A stretch of DNA of 64,000 nucleotides from Pseudomonas serboccidentalis (GCF_028830055.1 NZ_CP101655.1:5215483-5279482); one strand, 5' to 3'; shown: positions 1-9,603, counted from the first letter of the stretch. The notes: a model not told the origin generated them from the sequence alone. Numbers and translations: made by a program.

Positions 1-13
1 AGGGGTGAGTCAC

Positions 14-781
14 TTAGAACGTATCTTTCCAGGCCCGCAGAGCCGCAAAAACCTCACTCGGCGCCCGGTTTTGAGCGCCTGCCCGTTCGTCCACTTTTTG
101 TGTAACTAATGTTTCAGAGGTGCGTAAAAACGGATTTGTGAGCTTTTCCAGGGCCAGGGTCGAGGGCAGGGTCATCACGCCTTTCTCGCGTTTTTCGCTG
201 ACCTCTTTCAGACGGGCGGCGATGTCCAGGTTGGACGGCTCGACGGCGGCGGCAAACTTCAGGTTGCTCAGGGTGTATTCATGGGTGCAATACACCAGCG
301 TATCCTCGGGCAGGGCGGCGAGTCGGCTGAGCGAGTGGTGCATCTGCTCCGGGGTGCCTTCGAACAGACGTCCGCACCCGGCGGCGAACAGCGTGTCACC
401 ACAAAACAGCAGGCCGTGGTGGTAATAGGCGATGTGGCCCAAGGTGTGACCGGGCACCGCATAGACAGCGAAATCCCAACCGAGGACGCTGACCGTGTCG
501 TTGTCTTTGAGCGCCACGTCGCGCCCCGGAATGTTCTCGTTGGCCGGGCCGTAGACCTTGGCGCCGGTCGCGGCTTTGAGGCGTTCGACGCCGCCGACGT
601 GATCGTGGTGGTGATGGGTGATCAGAATGTCACTCAGCACCCAGTCCGGATGGGCGTCGAGCCACGCTTGCACGGGCGCCGCATCGCCCGGGTCGACCAC
701 GGCGCAGCGATGGCTGCGGTGATCCTGTAACAACCAGATGTAGTTGTCGGTGAACGCGGGCAGGGCACTGATCTGTATCAT
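14..781 (-). CDS. gloB: hydroxyacylglutathione hydrolase (glyoxalase II)
   Basis: Hydrolyses S-D-lactoylglutathione to D-lactate and glutathione, the second step of methylglyoxal detoxification in the cytoplasm. The 255-residue protein has the metallo-beta-lactamase signature THHHHDH at residues 55-61, a later CGDTLF segment with the bridging aspartate, and a THEYT metal-ligand segment, as in glyoxalase II. Length matches the family. I chose the ATG at 781 (protein begins [10 protein letters not shown]) rather than the upstream in-frame ATG at 808, because family members start at this point. It is divergent from the methyltransferase gene that follows, so the 66 bp between them should hold both promoters. 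Confidence 0.95.
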   Translation of the reverse strand: MIQISALPAFTDNYIWLLQDHRSHRCAVVDPGDAAPVQAWLDAHPDWVLSDILITHHHHDHVGGVERLKAATGAKVYGPANENIPGRDVALKDNDTVSVLGWDFAVYAVPGHTLGHIAYYHHGLLFCGDTLFAAGCGRLFEGTPEQMHHSLSRLAALPEDTLVYCTHEYTLSNLKFAAAVEPSNLDIAARLKEVSEKREKGVMTLPSTLALEKLTNPFLRTSETLVTQKVDERAGAQNRAPSEVFAALRAWKDTF

Positions 782-847
782 CGGAGGAATTCGCCAAGCG
801 GAAAACATTGGCGCATCTTAGAGCTTCTAGCGGCGTTGGAGAATGAC

Positions 848-1606
848 ATGACCGATAAAGCATTCGCTCAGGCCGATCCCGACTGGCTGGCGTTGATCGG
901 CGCGGCCCGTGAATGGCTGGCCGGCCCGCTCGGGCAATTTCTGCTGGATGAAGAACGGCGCGTGCTCGAAGACGAGTTGGGCCGCTTCTTCGGTGGCTAT
1001 CTGGTGCATTACGGGCCATCGGCCCAGCCCCCGCCGTCGGCGCCGCAGGTGCAGCGCAATGTACGCCTCGGTGCGCCGTTGCCGGGGGTCGAGATCGTCT
1101 GCGAGGAGCAGGCCTGGCCGCTGAGCGAGCACGCCGCCGACGTGGTGGTGTTGCAGCATGGTCTGGATTTCTGCCTGTCGCCCCACGGTTTGCTGCGTGA
1201 AGCGGCGAGCAGCGTGCGCCCCGGCGGGCATCTGCTGATCATCGGTATCAACCCCTGGAGCACCTGGGGCCTGCGTCACGTCTTTGCCCATGACGCCTTG
1301 CGCCAGGCGCGCTGCATCTCGCCGTCGCGGGTGGCCGACTGGCTCAACCTGCTGGGCTTTGCGCTGGAGAAACGCCGCTTCGGGTGCTATCGTCCGCCGC
1401 TCGCGTCGCCCAAGTGGCAGGCCCGACTGGCCGGCTGGGAACGCAAGGCCGGTGACTGGCAATTGTCGGGTGGTGGCTTCTATTTATTGGTCGCGCGCAA
1501 GATCGTGGTCGGCCTGCGTCCGGTGCGCCAGCAGCGCCGCGAGCCGATGGGCAAGCTGATTCCGCTGCCGATGGCCAAGGTCAACCGTCGTCGAATCGAA
1601 CCGTAA
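848..1606 (+). CDS. SAM-dependent methyltransferase-like protein
   Basis: A 252-residue protein resembling class I SAM-dependent methyltransferases. It has a V-x-L-x-H-x-L-D segment and a following RPGGHLLIIGINP stretch that fits motif post-II of type-11 methyltransferases, although the glycine-rich SAM loop is not obvious in the N-terminal part. The substrate is unknown. The gene sits between gloB and rnhA, a placement I recall from many pseudomonads. The C-terminus is basic, ending in RRRIEP. I chose the ATG at 848 over the weaker one at 836, since the latter adds only four residues and has no better ribosome site. Confidence 0.75.
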   Translation: MTDKAFAQADPDWLALIGAAREWLAGPLGQFLLDEERRVLEDELGRFFGGYLVHYGPSAQPPPSAPQVQRNVRLGAPLPGVEIVCEEQAWPLSEHAADVVVLQHGLDFCLSPHGLLREAASSVRPGGHLLIIGINPWSTWGLRHVFAHDALRQARCISPSRVADWLNLLGFALEKRRFGCYRPPLASPKWQARLAGWERKAGDWQLSGGGFYLLVARKIVVGLRPVRQQRREPMGKLIPLPMAKVNRRRIEP

Positions 1607-1697
1607 ACCTTCTTTTTATAGTGGCCGGACCTGCTCCGGCCGCGGCCATCGTCGATCCGCGATTGACGGGGCCAGGCATTTTTCTGGATAGAGTGGC

Positions 1698-2159
1698 ATG
1701 AGCGAAAGCGTCGATAGCGTAGAACTGTTCACCGACGGCGCCTGCAAGGGCAACCCCGGCCCGGGCGGCTGGGGCGCCTTGCTGGTGTGCAAGGGCGTCG
1801 AAAAGGAGCTGTGGGGCGGCGAAGCCAACACCACCAACAACCGCATGGAACTGCTCGGTGCGATCCGCGGCCTCGAAGCCTTGAAGCGCCCGTGCGAAGT
1901 ACTGCTGGTCACCGACTCGCAATACGTGATGAAGGGCATCAACGAGTGGATGGCCAACTGGAAAAAGCGCGGCTGGAAAACCGCAGCGAAAGAGCCGGTG
2001 AAAAACGCGGACCTGTGGAAAGAGCTGGACGAGCAGGTCAACCGGCACAAGGTCACCTGGAAGTGGGTGCGCGGGCACATTGGCCATCACGGCAACGAGC
2101 GGGCTGACCAGTTGGCTAACCGTGGCGTGGATGAAGTGCGCGGCTACAAACAGAGCTGA
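1698..2159 (+). CDS. rnhA: ribonuclease HI
   Basis: Endonuclease that cuts the RNA strand of RNA-DNA hybrids (R-loops, Okazaki primers). At 153 residues it is of normal length. The catalytic carboxylates are visible: D13 in [12 protein letters not shown]51 in NNRMELLG, D73 in VTDSQYV and D137 in ERADQLA, with the accessory histidine in [10 protein letters not shown]. It stands directly upstream of dnaQ in the same orientation, the usual rnhA-dnaQ neighbourhood. However, 220 bp carrying two REP elements separate them, so they are probably transcribed from separate promoters. Confidence 0.96.
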   Translation: MSESVDSVELFTDGACKGNPGPGGWGALLVCKGVEKELWGGEANTTNNRMELLGAIRGLEALKRPCEVLLVTDSQYVMKGINEWMANWKKRGWKTAAKEPVKNADLWKELDEQVNRHKVTWKWVRGHIGHHGNERADQLANRGVDEVRGYKQS

Positions 2160-2187
2160 TTTTGCCGGTACACCGTGGTGCGCCCAA

Positions 2188-2210
2188 TCGCGAGCAGGCT
2201 CACTCCTACA
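2188..2210. repeat. single type-A REP sequence
   Basis: A single copy of the GCGAGCAGGCTCACTCCTAC core with no inverted partner, just after rnhA. It is the same family as the doublets at 9604-9675 and the two long arrays. Confidence 0.7.
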
Positions 2211-2225
2211 ATTGGAATGCTCCCG

Positions 2226-2312
2226 CTGTAGGAGCTGCCGAAGGCTGCGATCTTTTGACTTTGCCTTTTAAAAGCAAGCTCAAAAGATCGCAGCCTGCGG
2301 CCGCTCCTACAG
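2226..2312. repeat. type-B REP inverted pair
   Basis: Two copies of a GGAGCTGCCGAAGGCTGCGATC-like core in opposite orientation, with an AT-rich centre (ttttgactttgcc). They would fold as a long hairpin between rnhA and dnaQ and may limit read-through or stabilise the rnhA message. Related copies lie at 3139-3232, 17360-17447 and 22123-22200. Confidence 0.85.
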
Positions 2313-2378
2313 GGTTGGAAGTGAGCGTGTTAACATCGCCGCTTTTGCACGATTGACCCCGTTGAGAATTGAACACTG

Positions 2379-3137
2379 ATGGCCACCAGATCCGTTGTAC
2401 TCGATACCGAAACCACCGGCATGCCGGTGACCGATGGTCACCGGATCATTGAAATCGGCTGTGTCGAACTGATCGGTCGGCGCCTGACGGGCCGGCACTT
2501 TCACGTCTACCTGCAACCGGATCGCGAGAGTGACGAGGGCGCGATCGGCGTTCACGGCATCACCAACGAATTCCTCGTCGGCAAGCCACGTTTCGCCGAG
2601 GTGGCCGACGAGTTTTTCGAGTTCATCAACGGCGCGCAGCTGATCATCCATAACGCGGCGTTCGACGTTGGCTTCATCAACAACGAATTCGCCCTGATGG
2701 GGCAGCACGATCGCGCTGACATCACGCAGCACTGCAGCATCCTCGACACCCTGATGATGGCCCGGGAACGTCACCCGGGGCAGCGCAACAGCCTCGACGC
2801 CTTGTGCAAACGTTATGGCGTCGACAACTCCGGCCGTGAACTGCACGGCGCCTTGCTCGACTCGGAAATTCTCGCCGACGTCTACCTGACCATGACCGGT
2901 GGCCAGACCAGCCTGTCACTGGCCGGCAATGCCTCCGACGGTAATGGCACGGGAGACGGCGCGGACAACTCCGCCACCGAAATCCGCCGTCTGCCGGCCG
3001 ATCGTCAGCCTGCGCGGATCATTCGGGCGACGGAAGAGGAACTGGCGGCGCACCTGGTGCGGCTGGAGATCATCGCCAAATCCGCCGGGGGGCCTGCGTT
3101 GTGGACGCAGATCGCGGAAGCTGACGCCCAGGCCTGA
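2379..3137 (+). CDS. dnaQ: DNA polymerase III epsilon subunit, 3'-5' proofreading exonuclease
   Basis: Proofreading subunit of the replicative polymerase. The N-terminal DEDDh exonuclease domain is complete: D9 and E11 in LDTETTG (Exo I), D96 in HNAAFDVGFI (Exo II), and H156 and D161 in HGALLDSEILAD (Exo III). The C-terminal third (about residues 175-252), which in the family tethers the exonuclease to the alpha subunit, is polar and of low complexity up to a helical end. The length of 252 residues is normal. The start at 2379 gives the conserved MATRSVVLDTET beginning. Confidence 0.96.
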   Translation: MATRSVVLDTETTGMPVTDGHRIIEIGCVELIGRRLTGRHFHVYLQPDRESDEGAIGVHGITNEFLVGKPRFAEVADEFFEFINGAQLIIHNAAFDVGFINNEFALMGQHDRADITQHCSILDTLMMARERHPGQRNSLDALCKRYGVDNSGRELHGALLDSEILADVYLTMTGGQTSLSLAGNASDGNGTGDGADNSATEIRRLPADRQPARIIRATEEELAAHLVRLEIIAKSAGGPALWTQIAEADAQA

Positions 3138-3138
3138 A

Positions 3139-3232
3139 GATCAAAAGATCGCAGCCTGCGGCAGCTCCTACAGAAGAATGCGATCCCTGTAGGAGCTGCC
3201 GCAGGTTTGGGCCGCGTTCGGACGATCTTTTG
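3139..3232. repeat. type-B REP inverted pair
   Basis: Starts within a few bases of the dnaQ stop. AGATCGCAGCCTGCGGCAGC in one orientation is followed after a short spacer by the inverse core GGAGCTGCCGCAGG. The right copy has decayed beyond the core (it continues into gttcggacgatcttttg). Confidence 0.8.
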
Positions 3233-3339
3233 TTTTTGGTGGCATGAAGCCAACTGGCCACCCTCGCCACTTTCGCTGCAACCCTCTACCCTGAGTGCAT
3301 TGGCAGACATTGATCCGCCGCCTCAGGACACTGAGCCTC

Positions 3340-5595
3340 ATGTACAAAGATTTGAAGTTCCCGGTGTTGATCGTCCACCGCGACATCAAGGCCGACACGG
3401 TCGCCGGTGACCGGATCCGGGGCATCGCCCGGGAGTTGGAGCAGGAAGGTTTCAATATCGTGTCGGCCATCGACTACGCCGAAGGGCGGTTGGTGGCGTC
3501 GACCCATCATGGTCTGGCGTGCATGCTGATCGCTGCCGAAGACGCCAGCACCCACTCGCACTTGCTGCAGAACATGGCCGAACTGATCGGTCTGGCCCGG
3601 GTGCGGGCGCCGGATCTGCCGATCTTTGCCCTGGGCGAACAGGTCACCCTGGAAAACGCCCCGGCCGATGCCATGGCCGAGCTTAATCAACTGCGCGGCA
3701 TTCTTTATCTGTTCGAAGACACCGTGCCGTTCCTGGCCCGGCAAGTGGCGCGAGCGGCGCGCAAGTATCTGGATGGTCTGCTGCCACCGTTTTTCAAGGC
3801 ACTGGTGCAGCACACCGCCGATTCCAACTATTCCTGGCACACCCCCGGTCATGGCGGTGGCGTGGCGTATCACAAGAGCCCGGTGGGGCAGGCGTTTCAT
3901 CAGTTTTTCGGCGAAAACACCCTGCGTTCGGATTTGTCGGTATCGGTGCCGGAGCTCGGTTCACTGCTTGATCACACCGGCCCGTTGGCCGAAGCCGAAG
4001 AGCGTGCGGCGCGCAATTTCGGCGCCGATCACACCTTCTTCGTGATCAATGGCACCTCGACCGCCAACAAGATCGTCTGGCACTCGATGGTTGGTCGTGA
4101 TGACCTGGTGCTGGTGGACCGCAACTGCCACAAATCGGTGTTGCACGCGATCATCATGACCGGGGCGATCCCGCTGTACCTGTGCCCGGAGCGCAATGAA
4201 CTGGGGATCATCGGCCCGATTCCGCTGAGCGAATTCAGCCGCGAATCGATCCAGGCCAAGATCGACGCCAGCCCCCTGACCAAGGGGCGCGCGCCGAAAG
4301 TCAAACTGGCGGTGGTCACCAACTCGACTTACGACGGCTTGTGTTACAACGCCGAGCTGATCAAGCAAAGCCTGGGCAACAGCGTCGAAGTGCTGCATTT
4401 CGATGAAGCGTGGTATGCCTACGCGGCGTTTCACGAGTTCTTCGCCGGGCGCTATGGCATGGCCACTTCGCGCACGGCAGACAGCCCGCTGGTGTTCACC
4501 ACCCATTCCACGCACAAGCTGCTCGCCGCGTTCAGCCAGGCCTCGATGATCCATGTACAGGACGGCGGCGCGCGGCAACTGGACCGTGACCGTTTCAATG
4601 AAGCGTTCATGATGCACATCTCGACCTCGCCGCAATACAGCATCATCGCCTCGCTGGACGTGGCCTCGGCGATGATGGAAGGCCCGGCCGGACGTTCGCT
4701 GTTGCAGGAAACCTTCGATGAAGCCCTGAGTTTTCGTCGTGCGCTGGCCAATCTGCGCCAGCACATCGCTGCGGATGACTGGTGGTTTTCGATCTGGCAG
4801 CCACCTGGCGTCGAAGGCATCGACCGCGTACAAACCGAAGACTGGCTGTTGCAGCCGGACGCCGACTGGCACGGCTTCGGCGAGGTCAGCGACGACTACG
4901 TGCTGCTCGATCCGATCAAGGTGACCCTGGTCATGCCCGGCTTGAATGCCGGTGGCGCGCTGAGCGAGAAGGGCATCCCGGCGGCGGTGGTCAGCAAGTT
5001 CCTCTGGGAGCGCGGGCTGGTGGTGGAGAAAACCGGGCTGTATTCATTTCTGGTGCTGTTCTCGATGGGCATCACCAAGGGCAAGTGGAGCACGCTGCTC
5101 ACCGAGTTACTCGAATTCAAGCGCAGTTACGACGCCAACGTCAGTCTGGCGAGCTGCCTGCCCTGTGTCGCGCAGCAAGACACCGCACGCTATCGCGGCA
5201 TGGGCCTGCGGGATTTGTGCGATCAACTGCACGCCTGTTACCGCAGCAATGCCACCGCCAAACACCTCAAGCGCATGTACACGGTGCTGCCGGAAATCGC
5301 CATGAAACCGGCGCATGCCTACGATCATCTGGTGCGCGGCGAGGTCGAGGCGGTGCCGATCGATGAGCTGGAGGGGCGGATTGCGGCGGTGATGCTGGTG
5401 CCGTATCCGCCGGGCATTCCATTGATCATGCCCGGCGAACGCTTTACCGAGTCGACGCGCTCGATCATCGATTACCTGAAGTTTGCCCGCACGTTCGATA
5501 GCAGCTTCCCCGGTTTTGTCGCTGATGTGCATGGACTGCAACATGAAGATGAAGGCAATGGACGGCAGTACACCGTCGATTGCGTCAAGGAATGA
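3340..5595 (+). CDS. ldcA: Orn/Lys/Arg decarboxylase (LdcA-like lysine decarboxylase)
   Basis: PLP-dependent fold-type I amino acid decarboxylase of the large bacterial class. The first 130 residues or so form the receiver-like wing domain. The PLP core follows, with the Schiff-base lysine K393 in STHKLL and the cofactor-binding D355 in HFDEAWYAY. The length of 751 residues and the position near dnaQ match the P. aeruginosa lysine decarboxylase LdcA (PA1818), so lysine to cadaverine is the best guess, with arginine or ornithine as alternatives. I chose the ATG at 3340 (MYKDLKFPVL) because it matches family N-termini; the upstream in-frame codon at 3295 adds 15 unlikely residues. The stop overlaps the start region of the acetyltransferase gene. 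Confidence 0.9.
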   Translation: MYKDLKFPVLIVHRDIKADTVAGDRIRGIARELEQEGFNIVSAIDYAEGRLVASTHHGLACMLIAAEDASTHSHLLQNMAELIGLARVRAPDLPIFALGEQVTLENAPADAMAELNQLRGILYLFEDTVPFLARQVARAARKYLDGLLPPFFKALVQHTADSNYSWHTPGHGGGVAYHKSPVGQAFHQFFGENTLRSDLSVSVPELGSLLDHTGPLAEAEERAARNFGADHTFFVINGTSTANKIVWHSMVGRDDLVLVDRNCHKSVLHAIIMTGAIPLYLCPERNELGIIGPIPLSEFSRESIQAKIDASPLTKGRAPKVKLAVVTNSTYDGLCYNAELIKQSLGNSVEVLHFDEAWYAYAAFHEFFAGRYGMATSRTADSPLVFTTHSTHKLLAAFSQASMIHVQDGGARQLDRDRFNEAFMMHISTSPQYSIIASLDVASAMMEGPAGRSLLQETFDEALSFRRALANLRQHIAADDWWFSIWQPPGVEGIDRVQTEDWLLQPDADWHGFGEVSDDYVLLDPIKVTLVMPGLNAGGALSEKGIPAAVVSKFLWERGLVVEKTGLYSFLVLFSMGITKGKWSTLLTELLEFKRSYDANVSLASCLPCVAQQDTARYRGMGLRDLCDQLHACYRSNATAKHLKRMYTVLPEIAMKPAHAYDHLVRGEVEAVPIDELEGRIAAVMLVPYPPGIPLIMPGERFTESTRSIIDYLKFARTFDSSFPGFVADVHGLQHEDEGNGRQYTVDCVKE

Positions 5596-5609
5596 GGACT
5601 TTTCCGAGT

Positions 5610-6224
5610 ATGCAACCGGTCATGAATCCGAAATACCCAGGACTGTCGGTGCGCGTCGCCGACGATGGTTTTGCGGCTTACATATGGGGCAGTGACTTCA
5701 GTTTCGAGGTGGCTGCGTATGGCGCAGCGGTGGTCGGCCAGCCGGTGGCGCAATGGGTGGTGACGCCGATTGTGCCGTATCGCAAATGCTATGGCATCGA
5801 CCCCGAGGAGTTCAGCAGCTATCGCGACGCCGCCGACAGCGCGATTTTCATGGCTTATCTGGACGACGAACCGGTGGGTCATCTGGTGATCAGCACCAAC
5901 TGGAACGGCTTCGCGCACATCGATGAACTGGCGGTGCATGCGCCTGCGCGCCGACATGGCGTGGCCAAGGCGTTGCTGGATGTGGCGCAATTCTGGAGTC
6001 GCAAGAAGAAGCTGCCGGGGATCATGCTCGAAACCCAGAACAACAACCTCGGCGCCTGTCGTCTGTATGAACGCTGCGGTTACGAGATTGGCGGTGTCGA
6101 CCATCTGCGTTATCGCGGTATTGACCCGAACACCGCCGAAATCGCGCTGTTCTGGTATCGACTGTTCGATAACCCGCTGGAAAACCCCCTCAGCTCGCCA
6201 GCAACGCCTCGGCTTGTTCCGTGA
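5610..6224 (+). CDS. GNAT family N-acetyltransferase
   Basis: Acetyl-CoA-dependent acetyltransferase of unknown substrate, about 204 residues. The GNAT core is visible as DELAVHAPARRHGVAKALLD (motif A, with the R/Q-x-x-G-x-G/A loop relaxed to RRHGVAKAL), followed by N-N-N-x-GACRLYERCGYE (motif B). The start is uncertain: ATG at 5592 overlaps the decarboxylase stop as ATGA but has its GGA directly against it, while ATG at 5610 has GAGGA 11 bases upstream. Cotranscription with the decarboxylase is likely, so a polyamine or amino acid substrate is possible but unproven. The last 35 bases overlap the convergent LysR gene. Confidence 0.8.
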   Translation: MQPVMNPKYPGLSVRVADDGFAAYIWGSDFSFEVAAYGAAVVGQPVAQWVVTPIVPYRKCYGIDPEEFSSYRDAADSAIFMAYLDDEPVGHLVISTNWNGFAHIDELAVHAPARRHGVAKALLDVAQFWSRKKKLPGIMLETQNNNLGACRLYERCGYEIGGVDHLRYRGIDPNTAEIALFWYRLFDNPLENPLSSPATPRLVP

Positions 6225-7083
6225 CGATCGACAGCAGGGTGTGAATCGCCGCCGGTGTGGCGCTGTGTCGATAGGTCAGTGCATACAGGCTGATCGGCAC
6301 CGCCGGTGACAACGGGCAGACATCCAGTCCGCCGGCCCGTGCGCCAAGGGCGGTGAACGGGTCGACGATGGCCAGGCCTTCTCCGGCCTCGACCATGCTG
6401 CGCATCATCTGATGGGTTTGCACCCGGGTCTGGATGCTGGGTGCCGGGCGCAGTGCCTGGAGCTTGTTGTCCAATGCCGGGCTCAGCGGATCCTGACCTT
6501 CGAGGCCGACCATCGCCTGGCCGGCCAGGTCCTGCAGGGAGATATACTTCTGCTTCGGTTGCAGCCAGCCGTGGGGCGCGAGCAATTGCAGCTTGCCGTG
6601 GGCCAGCGGCTGGGCGTGGATGTCGGGGTGTTCGGGGTCGTGCAGGCTCAGGCCCAGATCGCTTTCGCGCAGCAGCAGGCTGCGCACCATGTCGCACGTG
6701 GCGGCGCTGAGCAGACGACAAGGGGCATCCGGTAAACGCCGACGCAGCAGCGCGATGCTTTGTGGCAGCAGGTGTTGCACCAGCGGCGGGGTGCCGATGA
6801 TGCGCAGGGGCGGGGCGAGGTATTGCTTGAGGCTGCTGGCCAGACGCTGCACCGGCTCCAGCGCTTCATAGACGTGAGCGATCTCGACTTGCAGCGCCCG
6901 CGCTTCAGGCGTCGATTGCAGCCGGCCGCGAACGCTGGCGAACAACATGAACCCCAACTGACTCTCGGCTTCGCGCAATCGCTCTTCGACCTCGGTCACC
7001 GGCAACTGCAGCCATTCGGCGGCAGTGCCCAGGTGACCGGTCTGCAAGAGCGCCTGAATCACTTCGATATGACGTAAACGCAT
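6190..7083 (-). CDS. LysR-family transcriptional regulator
   Basis: 297 residues, the normal LysR length. The N-terminal winged helix starts at MRLRHIEVIQAL and carries the helix-turn-helix around TGHLGTAAEWLQLPVTEVEERLREAE, followed by the family LGFMLFAS turn. The remainder is the effector-binding domain, with a hydrophobic start LRIIGTPPLVQHLLP. The target is unknown. LysR proteins often regulate adjacent genes; here the neighbours are the convergent acetyltransferase/decarboxylase pair and a 78-residue hypothetical on the same strand. Confidence 0.88.
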   Translation of the reverse strand: MRLRHIEVIQALLQTGHLGTAAEWLQLPVTEVEERLREAESQLGFMLFASVRGRLQSTPEARALQVEIAHVYEALEPVQRLASSLKQYLAPPLRIIGTPPLVQHLLPQSIALLRRRLPDAPCRLLSAATCDMVRSLLLRESDLGLSLHDPEHPDIHAQPLAHGKLQLLAPHGWLQPKQKYISLQDLAGQAMVGLEGQDPLSPALDNKLQALRPAPSIQTRVQTHQMMRSMVEAGEGLAIVDPFTALGARAGGLDVCPLSPAVPISLYALTYRHSATPAAIHTLLSIVTEQAEALLAS

Positions 7084-7168
7084 GCGTGAAGTCCATGTTC
7101 AGCAGGTGGGGTCAGTGGCTGAATCCTACCCCAAGTCTGCGCATATGACTTCTGCTCATAACGCGCGG

Positions 7169-7405
7169 TTATTGAGCGACGATTGGCTCGGGTTCACGGA
7201 TCAGGGTGATGTCCGACTGAACCAGCAAAAACTCATTGTCACTGAGCTTTTTGACGCGATCGCCAATCGCCAGTTTGTAGCTGGTAACAGGCTCCATGCC
7301 GGTGAGACCGTCTGCCGACGGGGTGGATTCCTGGAACTCATGCACGGAATAAACGCGGCCTTCCGCATCTCTTGCATGGAACTGACCGACGAGTACTGCT
7401 GCCAT
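7169..7405 (-). CDS. small conserved hypothetical protein
   Basis: 78 residues with a soluble, acidic composition: no signal peptide, membrane segment or cysteine. It begins MAAVLVGQFHARDAEGR and ends IREPEPIVAQ; predicted beta-strand-rich by eye. A GAGG sits about 10 bases upstream of the ATG. I recall similar short proteins in pseudomonads but cannot name a family. Confidence 0.65.
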   Translation of the reverse strand: MAAVLVGQFHARDAEGRVYSVHEFQESTPSADGLTGMEPVTSYKLAIGDRVKKLSDNEFLLVQSDITLIREPEPIVAQ

Positions 7406-7588
7406 CTGCTTAGAACCTCTGGAGATAAAACGCTTGATTTGCGGCTTGGTAGACCGTCATCAAGCCCTGTAAGTTTTCCTACAGGAAAAAAATAATCAGC
7501 GCGGAGGAATTTCCCTCGCTCACTGGTGAAACCGTCATCGAATCATCTATAACTACTGGCTCTTCCCACGGACAGTCGAGAGTCTTCC

Positions 7589-8146
7589 ATGAGCAATGTC
7601 TACAACGTCGCTGTAGTCGTCGGCAGCCTGCGCAAAGCATCGATCAACCGCAAAGTCGCACTGGCGCTGGCCGAGCTGGCACCGGCGAACCTCAAGCTGA
7701 AGATTGTCGAAATTGGCGATCTGCCACTTTATAACGAAGACATCGACGGCGATTCACCGCCGGCAGCCTACAGCACTTTCCGCCAACAAGTGGGCTCTTC
7801 CGACGCGGTGCTGTTTGTCACCCCCGAATATAACCGCTCGGTGCCGGCGCCACTGAAGAATGCGATTGACGTGGGGTCCCGACCTTATGGCAAAAGCGTC
7901 TGGGGCGGCAAACCGGGGGCGGTGATCAGCGCGTCGCCGGGGGCCATTGGCGGTTTTGGCGCCAACCAGCATCTGCGCCAGTCGTTCGTGTTTCTCGATG
8001 TGCCGTGCATGCAGCAGCCGGAAGCGTATCTGGGGGGCGCGGGTTCGGCGTTTGACGAGGCGGGCAAGCTGAGCGAGTCGGTGAAGCCGTTCCTGCAGAA
8101 TTTCATCAATGCGTATGGGAAATTTGTCGAACAACACAAAAAATAA
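7589..8146 (+). CDS. NADPH-dependent FMN reductase (chromate/quinone reductase-like)
   Basis: 185-residue flavodoxin-fold oxidoreductase. The phosphate-binding loop is GSLRKASINRK near residue 12, and the family motif P-E-Y-N-R-S-V-P-A-P-L-K-N-A-I-D appears in the middle. This places it with the NAD(P)H:FMN/quinone reductases that include ChrR and YieF and reduce quinones or chromate. It is too short, and its N-terminus is wrong, for ArsH, so the following arsB gene does not make it part of an arsenic operon. A REP hairpin separates the two. Confidence 0.87.
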   Translation: MSNVYNVAVVVGSLRKASINRKVALALAELAPANLKLKIVEIGDLPLYNEDIDGDSPPAAYSTFRQQVGSSDAVLFVTPEYNRSVPAPLKNAIDVGSRPYGKSVWGGKPGAVISASPGAIGGFGANQHLRQSFVFLDVPCMQQPEAYLGGAGSAFDEAGKLSESVKPFLQNFINAYGKFVEQHKK

Positions 8147-8176
8147 TCTGGTCAGATCGGCGGTAAAACAGAGATC

Positions 8177-8265
8177 CTGTGGGAGCGAGCTTGCTCGCGA
8201 AAGGGCCATCAGCCACACCTTTGGTGACTGACAGTCCGCTTTCGTGAGCAAGCTCGCTCCCACAG
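8177..8265. repeat. type-A REP inverted pair
   Basis: GTGGGAGCGAGCTTGCTCGCGA and its near-perfect inverse (TTCGTGAGCAAGCTCGCTCCCACAG) flank about 40 bp of unrelated sequence. It lies between the flavin reductase and arsB. Confidence 0.85.
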
Positions 8266-8308
8266 TTTTGTGGTTTGGCTTATTTTCCATTTATTAAGGC
8301 TGTCGCGA

Positions 8309-9592
8309 ATGCTCGCTGCGTCACTGATCTTCCTGCTGACCATTACCCTTGTCATCTGGCAACCCAAAGGCCTCGGAGTCGGCTGGAGTGCAACGCTCGG
8401 CGCCGTGCTGGCATTGATCTTCGGCGTGGTCCACCTGAGTGACATTGCGCTGGTGTGGCAGATCATCTGGAATGCCACCGGCACCTTCGTGGCGCTGATT
8501 ATCATCAGTCTGCTGCTCGACGAAGCCGGTTTCTTTGCTTGGGCCGCGCTGCACGTGGCGCGTTGGGGGCGGGGCAGTGGGCGCAAGCTGTTTGCCTACA
8601 TGGTGCTGCTCGGTGCGCTGGTGTCGGCGCTGTTCGCCAATGACGGCGCGGCGTTGATCCTTACACCGATTGTGATTTCGATGCTGCTGGCATTGCGCTT
8701 TTCGCCGGCGGCAACCCTGGCGTTCGTCATGGGCGCCGGCTTCATTGCCGACACCGCGAGCCTGCCGCTGGTGGTGTCGAACCTGGTCAACATCGTCTCG
8801 GCGGACTTCTTCCATATCGGCTTCAACCGCTATGCGGCGGTGATGGTGCCCGTCAACTTCGTCAGCGTGGCCGCGACGCTCGGCGTGTTGATGTGGTTCT
8901 TCCGTCGCGACATTCCCGAGTCCTACGACCCTGAACAGCTGGAAAACCCGCACACGGCGATCCACGACAAAGCCACGTTCTACGCCGGTTGGGCGGTGCT
9001 GGTGATTCTGTTGATCGGTTGCTTCTTCCTCGAACAACTGGGCATTCCGATCAGCGCGATCTCGGCGGTCTGTGCCGCGCTGCTGCTGGCGATTGCCGCT
9101 CGGGGCCACAAGATTTCCACGCGCAAGGTGCTGAAAGAAGCGCCGTGGCAGATCGTGATTTTCTCGCTGGGCATGTACCTGGTGGTTTATGGCCTGCGCA
9201 ATGCCGGGCTGACCGGGTATCTGGCCGGTTGGCTGGATGTGTTCGCCGGGTATGGCGTGTGGGGCGCGGCGCTGGGCACCGGGGTGCTGACGGCGCTGTT
9301 GTCGTCGATCATGAACAACCTGCCGACGGTGCTGATCGGGCTGCTGTCGATCGACGCCAGTCAGGCCAGCGGGGTGGTCAAGGAAGCGATGATTTACGCC
9401 AACGTGATCGGCAGCGACCTGGGGCCGAAGATCACCCCGATCGGCAGTCTGGCGACCTTGCTCTGGCTGCATGTGCTGGCGCGCAAGGATATCCGGATTG
9501 GCTGGGGATATTACTTCAAGGTGGGGATTGTGCTGACGGTGCCGGTGCTGTTGATTACCTTGGCGGCATTGGCTCTGCGGTTATCCATTTAG
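8309..9592 (+). CDS. arsB: ArsB-type arsenite efflux pump
   Basis: Inner-membrane transporter of 427 residues with about 12 hydrophobic segments. The N-terminus [25 protein letters not shown] start, the [14 protein letters not shown] segment and the later [17 protein letters not shown] and [19 protein letters not shown] stretches agree with ArsB of the ion-transporter superfamily. It would export arsenite or antimonite. I chose the ATG at 8309 to match ArsB length (about 429). No arsR, arsC or arsH gene is next to it, so this copy is an orphan, and its substrate could have drifted. Confidence 0.88.
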   Translation: MLAASLIFLLTITLVIWQPKGLGVGWSATLGAVLALIFGVVHLSDIALVWQIIWNATGTFVALIIISLLLDEAGFFAWAALHVARWGRGSGRKLFAYMVLLGALVSALFANDGAALILTPIVISMLLALRFSPAATLAFVMGAGFIADTASLPLVVSNLVNIVSADFFHIGFNRYAAVMVPVNFVSVAATLGVLMWFFRRDIPESYDPEQLENPHTAIHDKATFYAGWAVLVILLIGCFFLEQLGIPISAISAVCAALLLAIAARGHKISTRKVLKEAPWQIVIFSLGMYLVVYGLRNAGLTGYLAGWLDVFAGYGVWGAALGTGVLTALLSSIMNNLPTVLIGLLSIDASQASGVVKEAMIYANVIGSDLGPKITPIGSLATLLWLHVLARKDIRIGWGYYFKVGIVLTVPVLLITLAALALRLSI

Positions 9593-9603
9593 ACCGTGTT
9601 AAC

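Noticed and set aside
8309-9592. Arsenic operon with the upstream flavin reductase as ArsH
   Set aside because: The reductase is 185 residues with ChrR-type motifs and is separated by a REP hairpin; no arsR or arsC is present.
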